Counted from the first letter of the stretch, positions 24,020 to 35,842 are shown. The stretch is DNA of 64,000 nucleotides from Diphasiastrum complanatum (GCA_029204225.1 CM055113.1:12362234-12426233); one strand, 5' to 3'. The notes: generated by a model from the letters alone, not told the origin. Program-made: numbers and translations.

Positions 24020-25402
24020 TGTTGAAAATTCAGCCAACAGTTGCCTCCTTGGTGAATGACTAATTTCTATTTCATGATTCTTCTTGCATGTTTATTGATT
24101 GATCTAGGGTCAAGTGAAACTAACTTTGGTTCTACGTCTGCTCATCTGATACCTACATGAATCGCAAACTTAGACAACCAATTTATTTGAAGAACGTCTA
24201 CAACGAGCTTCCGACTGATCTCCAACAAAGGGTAACCAATCCTGTCATAATTTCAAAGTTCAATAATTTGAAGTCATTGAAGACTTGGCCATCTTCAAGG
24301 ACTTCCACAAAATTAGCATTTAGAACAAGTCTGCATAAATACATTACTTTCGCGACAGTCTGCAAAAATACTCTAAGTGTCGTGACAGTCTGCAGAAATG
24401 AACTATGTTTTCAACAGCTTCGGCTTTTTCACATTTCTCCGAAATGCGACACTTGCATAGTTCAAGAGTAAAATTTTTGCAGTTCAAAAGTTTAACTGTT
24501 TTTAAGACCTTCGCCTTTTTGGCATTTTCTTGAAAAATGCGAAGAGAGAGAAAATTCCCGAAGGTCATCTATTTTCATAAGTTAAACTATTTCAAGGGCA
24601 CCTTTGGCTTTTTTGCAAAATCCTGAAGAGAGTAAAAATGTCGAAGGTCATCTATTTTGAACGAGGAACGTTCCCAGTCACTTCTCAAAATTTGCAAAGC
24701 GAGAGAAAACCACTTCACGTAAAATGCAAAGTGAGAGAATTTGCGACGTCCTCGTCCATGTCAACGTTCCTAATTTGTTGACCGTATATATATTGTGTAC
24801 AGTCATCACAAAAGCCATATACTTCCAAGTACAATGGCTTTCCTAATTAGTTGACAAGCATTCAATGTAATTAATACACGGATGAAGTCTATAAATAGAT
24901 CATACAAGCACAGATTAGTGGTTGCTCAGTCCATGAGACGCATTATTTGAGCCTCCCAATTATGTCATCATTTTTTGTTTTAATTGCTATTTTGTATTGT
25001 GCTTCAGTGTAATATAGCAGCAGCTTGTTTTTATCTGTGTACAACGTAGATGAATGCTTGTTGTAATTGAATGCACTTTCATTGCTGTTTGATCGCGCTT
25101 GTTTACTCACTCTGATCAGAACATGGACGTCTACGACTCAATTTCTGATCAAACGATGGCTGTCTTTGATGTCTGAGCAACTCGTGATATCATACTGCCC
25201 TTCCATTTATTTCAAAACTATACTTCACATTGAATCTGATTTCAGTAGCACCACACACAAACCATTTCTAATCTCTTCGGTGGACTGTACTCTTATTTTA
25301 GAGTATGAAGTAATTTTTAAGATTCTATTGGGCAATTAGAACACTTAAAACTGTGATGAAATTTAGCATAAGCCGTCTATTAGATTGTTTTTTCACCTAC
25401 CA
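24020..25402 (+). repeat. 3' LTR of copia B, first part
   Basis: Starts TGTTGAAAATTC after the polypurine tract and matches the 5' LTR. It is interrupted by copia C and resumes at 31533. Confidence 0.9.
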
Positions 25403-26085
25403 TGCAAAAATTACAGCAAATAAGGATCCTAAAACACTTGAAATGATGAGGGAAACAATAGATTATGATTTCATAAGATTAGCACAAGTTGAAAAATCAA
25501 AATCCATTAAAAAATCTATGCTTGAACCTCACTAAATGGCCCAAATCCTTGAAGAAGGCTTCACACGTGTGAAAGTACGGCCTCCCACAGTCTGAGTACT
25601 GTACACCAGACCTACATTCAATCCTATAATCATTAGTAATCACAAGTACTCAAACAATTATGAACATAGAGAGCAATTGCACCATTATGAGAGAAAAAAC
25701 ATGAAATTGCTTGATTGATTTTGGTGAGATATCATCACCTATATATACATGATCCATCACGGTTTTGGGCAGGTATGAGTAGCCCTAAACCTATCCCTAA
25801 TGCTAATTTTGGTGGATCATTCATCCCTACCAAGTTAGGGTTGGAATCTTGGAGATCCCTCAACAATGCAAAAATTACCAAAAATAGCTCCTATTTTTTC
25901 TCCCTTGTATCTAAGCATAATTTGGACTCATTCCAAAGGTTCTAACACTTAGGTCTACTTGAGAACATCTTTATGAATGGAATCCTATGCTATTTGGCAC
26001 GTGTGACAAGCCACATCATGACCATCTAACTATTTACAAGTCATATGACCAAAACTAGTCAAGCTAGAATTGTGAATTTTTAACA
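25403..26085 (-). repeat. 3' LTR of copia C
   Basis: Read on the minus strand it starts TGTTAAAAATTC and ends TTTTTGCA. A TATATATA box lies near 25740, a CACGTGTG near 25999 upstream of it and a CACACGTGTG palindrome near 25563 downstream. Confidence 0.93.
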
Positions 26086-26099
26086 CTCCTCCTCACTAT

Positions 26100-29000
26100 C
26101 TAGCTTGGTTCAATCATTGCTTTACTAATCACTCCAAGTGATGATCTGAACTTCATAAAAGGTGTCTTTTGAAGTGGTTTAGTAAGTAGATCAGCTACAC
26201 ATTCATTGCTTGGAACATGCTCCAAAGCAATCTCCTTGGCTTGCACCATTTCTCTCACAAAGTGATGGCATATCTCAATGTGGTTAGATCTTGCATGGAA
26301 GATTGGGTTAGATGCAAGGTGTTGGGCTGATATATTGTCATTGTAGATGATTGGTGCCTCCTCTGAATCCATGATCTTTAGTTCCACCAATAATCTCTTG
26401 ATCCAAAGTACCTCCTTTGTAGCCGTTGAAGATAGAGATATAGTTTCTTGCTTTTTTGAAAGCCATGAAACCACACCTTCTCCTATGAAAGTTGAATAGG
26501 CACTTGTTGATTTTCTATCCCTCTTGTCCCTTGCAAAATCTGAATCACTAAATGCATGAAGGTTAATCACATCTCCTCTATATAGAATCCCAAAATCCAA
26601 TGTACCTGAGATGTATCTTAGAATCCTCTTAGCCTTTTTCCAATGGATATTCAATGGCTTTTGCATGGATTGGATCAACCTAAATACACTAAAGCTAAGA
26701 TCTGGTCTAGTTATAGTGATCCACATTAAGGAACCTATAAGTTGCCTAAACAAAGTGATGTCCATGAAGGATCTTTCATCATCTTCATTTGGCACTTTTA
26801 CATCTTGCTCCATTGGTGTGTCAACACTTTTGCATACTTCCATCTTAAACTTCTTCAAAAGACTTTGAGCATAGTTTACTTGATTTATAAAGATAAAATC
26901 AGACCCTCTAAGTACTTCTATGCCTAAGATGAAGTGAAGACACCCTAGATCTACCATCTTGAACTCTAAGGATAGATCTATCTTGATTTTTTCAATACCA
27001 ACAACACTATTTCCACTAATGATGATGTCATCTACATAAATGAGTAAAAGTACAATACCAACATCATCAAACTTAATGTAAAGAGTAGGATCATATTCAC
27101 TTTGAACAAAAGAAAGTGAAATAAGATAGCAATGTAGTCTTGAATTCCAAGATCTCGAGGCTTGCTTCAAGCCATAGATGCTTCTTTGGAGATGGCATAC
27201 TTTGTTCTCCATTCCATGCTTGATGAACCCTTGTGGCTGCTCCATATAGATATCCTCTTCCAAAAAACCATTCAAGAAAGCATTAGAGACATCCATTTGA
27301 CATAGAATCCATCCAAAATGGGATGCAAGTGCAATGATTAGTCTTATTGTGACCATCTTGGCCACGGGTGCAAAAGTTTCCTCATAGTCTATCCCTTTCT
27401 CTTGAGCATAACCTTTTGCAACTAATCTTGCTTTATGTTCGTTAACACTCCCATTTGCATTCAACTTAAGCTTGAAGACCCACTTGCATCCTATTACATT
27501 CCTTTGAGGTCTCTCAACAAGCAACCAAGTTTCATTCTCAATCAAGGCATCATACTCATCCAACATAGCTTTATACCATTCTTTGGAGTTCAATGCATCT
27601 TCAACATTAGACAGTTCTTCAAAACTAGATAAAGCATAAGAAGTGAATGAGATACCCTCAACTTTCTGTCCTTTGCCTTGATATGTGAGCCTTGATGGCT
27701 CCACTTTTGCCCTTGAAGATCTCCTTGGTGTGATAGGTGGGTTTGGTGCTTGCTCCTCCATGAGCTCCTCCTCAAAACCAAGATCTTGCTCCTCGGCCAT
27801 CTTCTTCTTGATTGTTGGAGCACTTAAGCCTTCTTCAAGCATATGCATATGATGTTCATCAAAGATGACATCCCTTGAAACAACAAATTTGTTCAAGGAT
27901 GGGAGATAGACTTTGTAGCCCTTGCTTGAGCTTGCATATCCAAGCATGATCCCTCTTGTGGAAGATGGATCCTCCTTGGTTCTTGTTTCCAATGGCACAT
28001 GCACATAACATATACACCCAAAAACTTTCAAGTGATTAAGATTGGATTTCTTTCCATACAACATCTCATAAGGAGTTTTGCCTTCAATTGCTTTGCAAGA
28101 CACCCTATTCATCAAGTAGTTTGCACATACAAGAGACTCACCCCAAAAGGATTTGGGCAAACAAGCATCTAATCTTAAAGCCTTGGAACATTCACATAAT
28201 GTTCTATTCCTTCTTTCAGTAACTCCATTTTGTTGAGGAGTGTAAGGACAAGAAGTCTCTTTCTTGATCCCTTCCTCCTCACAAAAGGCCTTGAACTCAT
28301 TGGAGATGAATTCTCCACCATTGTCACTTCTAAGAATCTTGATGCTATGATTATGATGCTTTTCCACAAACAACTTGAACTTTACAAAAGTATCAAATAC
28401 TTGAGACTTGAAGGAAAGTAAGAACACCCAACAATATCTTGAGTAGTCATCAATGAAGGTTAAAAACATGGATGAACCTCCATTAGATTTGGTGCTAGCA
28501 ATGTGCACATCCGAGTGTATGAGTTCAAGAGGATGAGATGACTTTGTGATGGAGTTAGGAAACACCTTCTTATGTGCCTTGGATAAGGCACAAGCTTCAC
28601 AAACCTTGTCTTCCTTCCCAATAGACCTTGGTAGGCCTAAAGCATACTCCTCCTTGATCATAGCCTCCATGGAACCCGAGTTGACATGTCCAAGTCTTTT
28701 GTGCCATAAAGTAAAGGTAGATATCTTGCTCTTCTCGGCCAACATGACAACATTAGTATCCACAAATGCATTCAGCTTATAAAGTTTGCCAAGTCTAGTG
28801 CCCTTAGCCACTATCTTACCCTTCTTCTTGATGAAACATTTATTTGAAGCAAAGTCAACATTGAAACCATTGTCTACCATTTGGCCAACACTTTGTAGAT
28901 TCTTTGTTATTGTAGGAATGTACAAAACACCTTCTATGTTGATCTTTTTGGAAGATCCTAAGCAAAGGGGAATGCTACCAACTCCTTCAATCTTACAAGC

Positions 29001-29237
29001 TTCAGCATTTGCTGTATAGATAGACTTTATAGGTCCATCATAAGATAAGGGAGAAGAGAAAAACTCCCTTTTACTAGTCATGTGTGAACTAGCACCCAAG
29101 TCAATCCACCAAGGATCTTCTCCTTTGAAGCTTGTTGAAGAAAATATGGACATCATGAGAGAGTCCTCATGTGAACTCTCCTCCTCCTCCTCTTTCTCAT
29201 GCTGTCTTGGCTTTGATCTTGCTTCCTCTTGAAGCAT
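26100..29237 (-). CDS. Copia C Pol polyprotein (protease, integrase, RT, RNase H)
   Basis: 1045 residues without a stop. Order: protease (about residue 46, Asp-Leu-Gly where Asp-Ser/Thr-Gly is normal), pre-integrase zinc domain (HKRLGHVNS...CEACALSKAHK), integrase D-D-E (LIHSDV; LRSDNGGEF; PQQNGVTERRNRTL), RT (KWVFKLKLNANGS, KARLVAKGYAQEKGIDY, catalytic YVDD near residue 765), RNase H (SDSDFARDKRDRKST; SLSSTATKEVLWIK). The usual copia SSTEAEY in RNase H reads SSTATKEV, another likely lesion. It lies one frame (-1) from gag, whereas Ty1/copia in plants normally has a single ORF; the offset arises between the knuckle and the acidic Glu run, so an indel is more likely than programmed frameshifting. 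Confidence 0.95.
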   Translation of the reverse strand: MLQEEARSKPRQHEKEEEEESSHEDSLMMSIFSSTSFKGEDPWWIDLGASSHMTSKREFFSSPLSYDGPIKSIYTANAEACKIEGVGSIPLCLGSSKKINIEGVLYIPTITKNLQSVGQMVDNGFNVDFASNKCFIKKKGKIVAKGTRLGKLYKLNAFVDTNVVMLAEKSKISTFTLWHKRLGHVNSGSMEAMIKEEYALGLPRSIGKEDKVCEACALSKAHKKVFPNSITKSSHPLELIHSDVHIASTKSNGGSSMFLTFIDDYSRYCWVFLLSFKSQVFDTFVKFKLFVEKHHNHSIKILRSDNGGEFISNEFKAFCEEEGIKKETSCPYTPQQNGVTERRNRTLCECSKALRLDACLPKSFWGESLVCANYLMNRVSCKAIEGKTPYEMLYGKKSNLNHLKVFGCICYVHVPLETRTKEDPSSTRGIMLGYASSSKGYKVYLPSLNKFVVSRDVIFDEHHMHMLEEGLSAPTIKKKMAEEQDLGFEEELMEEQAPNPPITPRRSSRAKVEPSRLTYQGKGQKVEGISFTSYALSSFEELSNVEDALNSKEWYKAMLDEYDALIENETWLLVERPQRNVIGCKWVFKLKLNANGSVNEHKARLVAKGYAQEKGIDYEETFAPVAKMVTIRLIIALASHFGWILCQMDVSNAFLNGFLEEDIYMEQPQGFIKHGMENKVCHLQRSIYGLKQASRSWNSRLHCYLISLSFVQSEYDPTLYIKFDDVGIVLLLIYVDDIIISGNSVVGIEKIKIDLSLEFKMVDLGCLHFILGIEVLRGSDFIFINQVNYAQSLLKKFKMEVCKSVDTPMEQDVKVPNEDDERSFMDITLFRQLIGSLMWITITRPDLSFSVFRLIQSMQKPLNIHWKKAKRILRYISGTLDFGILYRGDVINLHAFSDSDFARDKRDRKSTSAYSTFIGEGVVSWLSKKQETISLSSTATKEVLWIKRLLVELKIMDSEEAPIIYNDNISAQHLASNPIFHARSNHIEICHHFVREMVQAKEIALEHVPSNECVADLLTKPLQKTPFMKFRSSLGVISKAMIEPS

Positions 29238-30040
29238 TCCGAGGCATAATGCCCCATCTTGCTACAATAGTAGCACTTCACCTTTGATTTGTCCTTCTTG
29301 ACTTTGGTGGTTGATGGAGATGCCTTTGGGGGTCCTTCTTGATCCTCAAGCTTTGTAGACTTCTTGAATGTTGATCCTTTGCCTTTGGACTTGCCTTTGC
29401 CTTTGGTGAAGAGAGCTTCGTCATCTCCACCTTGGATGGAAAGCCTATCCATCCTCTCTTGCATTTGGCTCCTTCTTGATTCCTCGGCCATGAGTGTGCC
29501 TTGGAGTTCTTCAAGTATGGGTAGCTTACCCATAATTGCATATCCCTGAACCAAATTGTCAAATTCAAAGCTTATTCCATTCAATATGAGTTGAACAAGC
29601 TCTTCATCCTTGATAGGGTCACCTATAAAGGCTAGCTCTTTGTTCAATTCCTTTACTCTTAGGACAAAAGTATGTGCACTCTCTCCTTTCTTTTGATAGC
29701 TTCTATAGATTTGATTCTTCAAAGCTAACATTCTAGTTTGGTTCTTGGATTCATAGACCTTTTGCAAAGTCTCCCAGGCATCTTGAGCTGAAGTGCAATC
29801 TCCTACCTCTCTTAAGAGTTCATTTGCAACATTCATTTTTATGCAATGTAGTGCAACATTGCACCTCTTGATGTATTTGGCTTTTTCTTGAGGATGAATA
29901 GGTTCACCCTCCTTACCATTTACAATTTCCATCAGATCTTGCATGATCATGATAGATTCCATTCTAACTTTCCATATGGAATAGTTAGTTTTGTTGAGCC
30001 TTTCATTAGTATCCAAAAGATATGCATTTATAGATGCCAT
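29153..30040 (-). CDS. Copia C Gag
   Basis: 295 residues, open throughout. Residues about 1-210 form the capsid domain (LNKTNYSIWKVRMESIM, CNVALHCIKMNVANELL, AWETLQKVYES); a Lys/Ser-rich linker follows; the knuckle CYYCSKMGHYASEC is at about residues 254-267. Gag would assemble the cytoplasmic virus-like particle around element RNA. The ORF ends in an Arg-rich run that overlaps the start of pol by about 85 bp in another frame. Confidence 0.93.
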   Translation of the reverse strand: MASINAYLLDTNERLNKTNYSIWKVRMESIMIMQDLMEIVNGKEGEPIHPQEKAKYIKRCNVALHCIKMNVANELLREVGDCTSAQDAWETLQKVYESKNQTRMLALKNQIYRSYQKKGESAHTFVLRVKELNKELAFIGDPIKDEELVQLILNGISFEFDNLVQGYAIMGKLPILEELQGTLMAEESRRSQMQERMDRLSIQGGDDEALFTKGKGKSKGKGSTFKKSTKLEDQEGPPKASPSTTKVKKDKSKVKCYYCSKMGHYASECFKRKQDQSQDSMRKRRRRRVHMRTLS

Positions 30041-30838
30041 CTAGTCTCCTAATCAAGGACTTGACACAAATGAAGGTTACTTCTATTGATTTGATTGAAG
30101 GTCTACCTTATCCCACTTCTTAGGGACCTGAAAAGATCAGTAATAGACTTCCTATAAATATCTAAGAATGATCTCTAACAAAATCAAATCATAGAATACT
30201 AGAAACAATGCACTTGCTTGATTGAAGTAGACAATACTAGTAGAATTGCCCCTCTTTCTATAAAGAACATTAAAGCTTCCAAATGATCTGATCAAGAGTG
30301 AATTTCAGCAACCTAATATACTTCCAAAATCACTTGTAAAAGATCTAAATGGAACTTAATGAGGATGCAACACAATCTACTATCCAATCACAAGCAAAAA
30401 ATGATCAAAATTGATGAAAATTTGATCTAATTTGGTGCATAAGTCAAGCAATGGTTGGACTGAACCTAAATCACTTTAGGAGGTGCCTACTACACCTTAG
30501 AACAGCCTTGAAGAGTCCCCAAAACTCTGATCTTCCCTCTCCTTGAATGCTAGAAAGCCTCCTCTATGAAATCACCTCCAAAACTCGCTTAGAAATCAAT
30601 GCTTGGAGCAAGCAAAACTTGCTATCTTGGTAATGTGAATTGAATTCAACTTTTCCTCTGGTTTTAGACACCTAAACACCTGCAAATGAAGTCACACAAC
30701 ACCAATCTCCAATGTATTTGACTCACTTTGAGTTCTAGAATCAATACTAGATGCTAAGATCCAATCTACACAAGATTTAGATCAAAAATTGTGATCAAAT
30801 TGAATGAAACCAAGGATTTAGCTCATTTCAGCCTTTAG
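30041..30838 (-). other. Untranslated leader of copia C
   Basis: About 800 bp between PBS and gag start. No ORF of note; it is expected to hold the RNA packaging signal. Confidence 0.5.
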
Positions 30839-30850
30839 GCTCTGATACCA

Positions 30851-31532
30851 TGTAAAAATTACAGCAAATAAGGATCCTAAAACACTTGAAATGATGAGGG
30901 AAACAATAGATTATGATTTCATAAGATTAGCACAAGTTGAACCATCAAAATCCATCAAAAATCTATGCTTGAACCTCACTAAATGGCCCAAATCCTTGAA
31001 GAAGGCTTCACACGTGTGAAAGTACGGCCTCCCACAGTCTGAGTACTGTACACCAGACCTACATTCAATCCTATAATCATTAGTAATCACAAGTACTCAA
31101 ACAATTATGAACATAGAGAGCAATTGCACCATTATGAGAGAAAAAACATGAAATTGCTTGATTAATTTTGGTGAGATATCATCACCTATATATACATGAT
31201 CCATCACGGTTTTGGGCAGGTATGAGTAGCCCTAAACCTATCCCTAATGCTAATTTTGGTGGATCTTTCATCCCTACCAAGTTAGGGTTGGAATCTTGGA
31301 GATCCCTCAACAATGCAAAAATTACCAAAAATAGCTCCTATTTTTTCTCCCTTGTATCTAAGCATAATTTGGACTCATTCCAAATGTTCTAACACTTAGG
31401 TCTACTTGAGAACATCCTTATGAATGGAATCCTATGCTATTTGGCACGTGTGACAAGCCACATCATGACCATCTAACTATTTACAAGTCGTATGACCAAA
31501 ACTAGTCAAGCTAGAATTGTGAATTTTTAACA
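30851..31532 (-). repeat. 5' LTR of copia C
   Basis: Pair of the previous LTR with the same TATA box and CACGTG palindromes. The PBS (TGGTATCAGAGC on the minus strand) directly follows at 30839-30850. Confidence 0.93.
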
Positions 31533-31620
31533 CCTAGCAGCCGATTAGAATGGGAGAGCTGTTCCGCGATATTTTTGCTCTCTTCTCCGTTTGCGTTCTT
31601 CTATCTCCCTTGCCCCATCA
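31533..31620 (+). repeat. 3' LTR of copia B, last part
   Basis: CCTAGCAGCCG to CCCCATCA, matching the last part of the 5' LTR (about 8913-8998). It is followed by the target duplication GCACT. Confidence 0.9.
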
Positions 31621-34247
31621 GCACTCACACTATCGAAGGTGAAGGTATTGTAACATTAAGATTCCAGCATGATCAATTCAAACTACTATCAAAAGTCTTG
31701 TATGTTCCTAAACTCTCTACAAATATGTTATCAGTAAGTAGAATTATAGATTTAGGTCATAAAATGGAGTTTCAGTCTGACCAATGCGGAATTATTGATA
31801 GGAGCAATAAGAACCTTGCACTTGGCAAGAGGCATGGATACTTATATAGATTGGCACATTGTTATTCAAATTCTAGTCAAGCCTTGAAAGCCTCTATTCT
31901 TGTCAATAAAGCATTACTATGGCATCATCGCTTAGGACACCAAAATCATTCATCTATATCGAACATGTCCAGACAATCCCTAGCACTTGATCTCGACTAT
32001 CCTTCTAGTAAAGTCGATCTCCCTGTCTGCCATAGCTACATCCTTGGATAGCAGACTAGGATCCATTTAGATCGAGTCATAGGCATGCAGCAAAAGGTAT
32101 GTTAGATGTTGTTAACTTAGATATATGTGGACCTATGCAAACTCCTTCATTACCTTTATTGACGAATTTTCTAGAAGAATAGCTATTTATTTCATTAAAA
32201 AAAATCGGAGGCTTTCATCAAGTTTAGACAATTCAAAGAGCATGCTGAAAATCAAACTGGCAAAAGAATCAAAGCATTGAGATCCAACAGCGAGGGAGAA
32301 TCCACCGAATTCAAGGAGGAGTACTGTCTTAACAACAACATTGAGCAACAATACATTACCTCCTATTCGCCTCAGTCAAATGGTCTTGTTGAGAGAAAGA
32401 ACAGAACCTTAGTTGAATCGACAAAGTGCATGTTATCACATGTGACAATTTCGAAGTCCTTCTGGACTGAAGTTGTTTTAACAAAAACCTATATTCAGAA
32501 AGGTCTCTCAGACAAAACACCATTCAATGTCTGGATAAGTACCAAACCTTTTTTATTGAATTTAAAAGCTTTTGGATGTACTGCTTATTCGTAGATTCCT
32601 CATGATCTCAAAAAGAAGCTCAACTTCCAGAGTATCAAATGTGTTTTCATTAGCTACACTACTTCATATCAAACCTACAACTTGTTCGATCCTATCGAGT
32701 CAAAGATATTCACTAGCGGGGATGTCATCTTCATCGAAGATCAGTTTATCGACCTCAAGGGAAAAGGCAAAGCCCATATAGCCGACTTGTCCGACTCATC
32801 CGACATATTGAACTTTGAGGTCCCTCTGTCGACTATTCCCATTGAAGGTCCAAGCTCATCCACTATCGACGAACAACATTTCAACAGTGAATTAGAAGAT
32901 GATGATGTTGCAATCTAACAAATACAATATGATGAAAATGATCAACTTTCTCTATTTCCTAGAAGATCATCAAGAACTAGTAGATTACCTATTAGGTGTA
33001 TCGATGAGTCTGCAGCCAATCTTGTTCATAAGCTGACTACTGTCAAAGAAACACTTAGTCAGCTCGATTCTCATATATGAAAATAAGCTATGGATAAATA
33101 GTATTCACCTCTTATCAAGAACAAGACATGGACGATTGTCAAATTACCTGCTAGCAGAAACGTAGTTGATTGCAAATGGATTTTCAAAGTCAAGTACAAA
33201 GCAGATGGAAGCATCGACAAAAGAAAAGTTCGACTTGTCGCCAAAGGATTTTCTCAAGCTTACAACACCGATTTCACTAAGACCTTCAGTCCAGTAGTCA
33301 AGCATTCTTCTATTCGACTTTTGTTATCATTTGTTGTTGCAGCAGATTTGGAAGTACATCAAATGGATGTACATACAACATATCTCAATGGAGTTATCGA
33401 AGGTAAACACAATCATGTGTGTAAACTCCATAAGGAACTTTATGGCTTGAAGCAATCTGTTCGAGCATGGTTCCAAAGGATCAATACTTTCCTTATTGAT
33501 CACGACCATATACCAAGCTTTTCAGATTCGAATGTTTACTTCAAGACAGTGCAATAATCTTTTATCATTATCACTTTATACGTGGACAACACATTGTTCT
33601 TCGACAACATTATCAATCTGATAAAATAAGGCAAGACAATGCTATCTTTTGAATGCGACATGACCGACTTGGGCGAAGCACATTTCTGCCCTGGTATTAA
33701 AATCCACAGAGATAGAAATCGAAAGTTGATCTAAATTACTCAACAGAGTTACATCTACAATATGGTAGTCAGATATAATTTGGTTAATTGCAAGTTAGCT
33801 CTTTCACCAATGGAACCAAGTCTCAAGTTGTCGAAGGACCAGAGTCCCCGAACAATCAAAGAGAAGGAGCAGATGCGTGAGTATCCTTATCATTTGATAA
33901 TAGGATCTCTTATGTACGCAATCATCTGTACCAGGCCAGACATAGCCTTTGCAATCAGCTCCTTAAGTCAGTATATGACTAACCCTGGTATAACATATTG
34001 GAAGGCTCTTATCAGAGTTATGAGATATCTTTGAGCTATTTCATTATAGGAGTAAGCGCATTGAACTCAAGTATCACTATGTCAGAAGCAAAGTTCTCGA
34101 CAAAGAGGTCAGATTGGAGTCTTGTCAAATGCAAGATATGACAGCAGATATTTTTACCAAAGCATTAAGCTTGGATGCACACAGAAAGTTCTGTATAGAA
34201 CTAAGCTTAAAGGTCAAGGCATTAATGGATTCAAATTAAGGAAGAGT
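31621..34247 (+). mobile_element. Copia D, 3' part
   Basis: Continues copia D after the second copy of GCACT. It runs from pre-integrase to the polypurine tract (AATTAAGGAAGAG, about 34233-34246), where an LTR begins with TGTTGG. Confidence 0.88.
31626..34240 (+). pseudogene. Copia D pol
   Basis: 31626-32051 holds the protease-to-pre-integrase region (VLYVPKLSTNMLSVSRI, WHHRLGHQNHS). 32100-32600 is integrase (FIDEFS; LRSNSEGES, with the second Asp changed; SPQSNGLVERKNRTL). 33150-34034 is reverse transcriptase (CKWIFKVKYKADGS, RLVAKGFSQAYNTDF, YVDN in place of YVDD near 33581, and IIGSLMYAIICTRPDIAFA). RNase H is mostly deleted: only MTADIFTKALSLD remains near 34140. Several stops. Not functional. 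Confidence 0.9.
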
Positions 34248-34585
34248 GTTGGATTATTTTCCTACTAATCGACTAATGGACATTTTAATCTTCATCCAAC
34301 TCATTATCCAAACCTGCAGTTTTTTGTGTTTCTACATAGTCTACAGAATTGCTAGGTATTGAGAGTAGAATGTGTTGCTCTTGTTTCTAAATCAATTTGA
34401 TTTGTTTTTTGAAGAGTTTTAGGCAATCAAAGAGTTTGAGAGGGTACTCAACTTGTGGGATATGCCAAAGTGAGCATACATATGTCTTTTTCACCATTTT
34501 CATCAATTTTCACTGTCAATCAAGTATAATTGAATAGAAGTGAGTGTTATGAGGTCTTAGACTTTTCATTTCACACATATTATTT
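34248..34585 (+). repeat. Partial LTR of copia D and junction to copia E
   Basis: Starts TGTTGGATTATT after the polypurine tract. Its 5' partner is almost wholly lost, so the end cannot be set. No coding content. Confidence 0.5.
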
Positions 34586-35160
34586 TCCTTTTAAGAATGA
34601 AAAAGTCTGGTGGATAGATAGTGGGGCTATTCCCATATGTCTAGTTCTAGGAACTCTTTCACTAATCTCATGCCATATCTAGGTGCAAAAAGGTCAATCT
34701 ATACTGCTAATGATGTAGAGTGTAGGATTGAAGGAATAAGTAGTATTCCATTGCATGCATCATCATCAAAATCTTTTTGCTTACATGATGTACTGTATGT
34801 ACCTAGATTGACCAAGAATCTCATTAGTGTAGGACAGTTGTTTGATAGTGGATTGGATGTCAAGTTTCAAGTTGACAAGTGTATAATCTCAAGAGAAAAT
34901 GAAGTTATTGCTAGAGGATCTAGAATTGGTAAGTTGTACAAACTAGATTCTAGGGAGAGTGCTAACATTTCAAATATTGCTTATGAAACCAAGCTTCTAT
35001 AGGAGGATCTGTGGATCTCATTGGAGCATGTTTCATCTTCAGATTGTGTTGCAGATCTTCTCACCAAGCCTCCACTCAAGAATGTATTTATGAAGATGAG
35101 GTCAAACCTTGGCCTAATTTTGAAGTCTATGTTGCTGAGAACATAAATTTTAAGGAGGCG
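34586..35160 (+). pseudogene. Copia E, internally deleted pol
   Basis: 34590-35002 is the protease to pre-integrase region (WWIDSGA-type start, then VLYVPRLTKNLISVGQLF and GKLYKLDS). It joins abruptly at about 35005 to the last part of RNase H (ISLEHVSSSDCVADLLTKPPLKN). About 3 kb of integrase, RT and RNase H is therefore missing. It ends at the polypurine tract TTTTAAGGAGGCG. The sequence is related to copia A and C. Confidence 0.88.
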
Positions 35161-35842
35161 TGTGAAGATTATTAAAATATTATCTTCCTATCTCGAGTTT
35201 GGGGTCATGTCCATGGTGATTTCCACTAAAATTCATGTTGTACATAAAAGGAGTGTGAACTGAGCACATATCCTTCTAGTGTAGCTCAGATTTGGCTTAG
35301 ATAGGTTCAATTATGATGACATGCAGATGTTTAGATAGCATGCAAAGTCTTATTGTATGCATGCAAGCCACATGCAATTAGTGCATGCAACATGCAAAGT
35401 AGTTTATGTGATCTACACATGTCTAGGCAGTTTTATGAGTTGACATGTAGTACATGCAACATACATGCATGCAATTACACACGTGGATCTCTGGTAGGTG
35501 AATTAGTTCAGTTAAGTGGACTTTCCATGCAACTCCACTGTAGGAATTCGAGTCTCTCTCATGTAGTAAAAGCTGGGCATGTTTTGCCACATTGTGAATA
35601 TTGAGATTTTGGTGTTTTGGACTCATTCTCTCTCTACCCGAGTTTTCTATGCTTGTTTTTCTCTCTCTACCCGAAAGCAGCCTCTTTTTTCCATACTGAA
35701 TGCTTAGAATTATTTTTGACATTAATTTCTCATAGTGAAGAGTTAGATTTTTTCATCAGATGTATGTCATTGTGCTCTTGCCTTAGATTTTTCAAGCATA
35801 CTGTTCTTTGATCTTGTGCAATCCCAACACCTCAGTAAGATC
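35161..35842 (+). repeat. Probable 3' LTR of copia E
   Basis: Starts TGTGAAGATT right after the polypurine tract. It contains repeated ATGCATGCAA/CATGCAA words (35340-35475), a CACACGTGG and a CTCTCTCTACCCGA repeat. The 9.25-kb TIR element begins at 35843, perhaps inside this LTR, which may resume at 45093. Confidence 0.6.

Larger units (their letters stand above)
25403..31532 (-). mobile_element. Nearly complete, young Ty1/copia element C
   Basis: LTRs 25403-26085 and 30851-31532 (about 683 bp) differ at only about ten positions by eye, the closest LTR pair in the window. PBS complement GCTCTGATACCA adjoins the right LTR; a GAGGAGGAG polypurine tract adjoins the left. Flanks CCTAC and CCTAG resemble a target duplication with local change. 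Gag and pol are both long and open, but one frame apart. It sits inside the 3' LTR of copia B, so it is the most recent retrotransposon here. Confidence 0.95.
7634..31620 (+). mobile_element. Copia B with two nested retrotransposons
   Basis: LTRs at 7634-8998 and 24020-25402 plus 31533-31620 bound the element. The 5-bp target duplication GCACT is intact at 7629-7633 and 31621-31625, inside copia D. A gypsy element (9820-20788) sits in gag and copia C (25403-31532) in the 3' LTR. Removing them leaves about 6.9 kb, a normal copia length. The LTRs differ by many substitutions and indels, so this is an older insertion. Confidence 0.93.
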
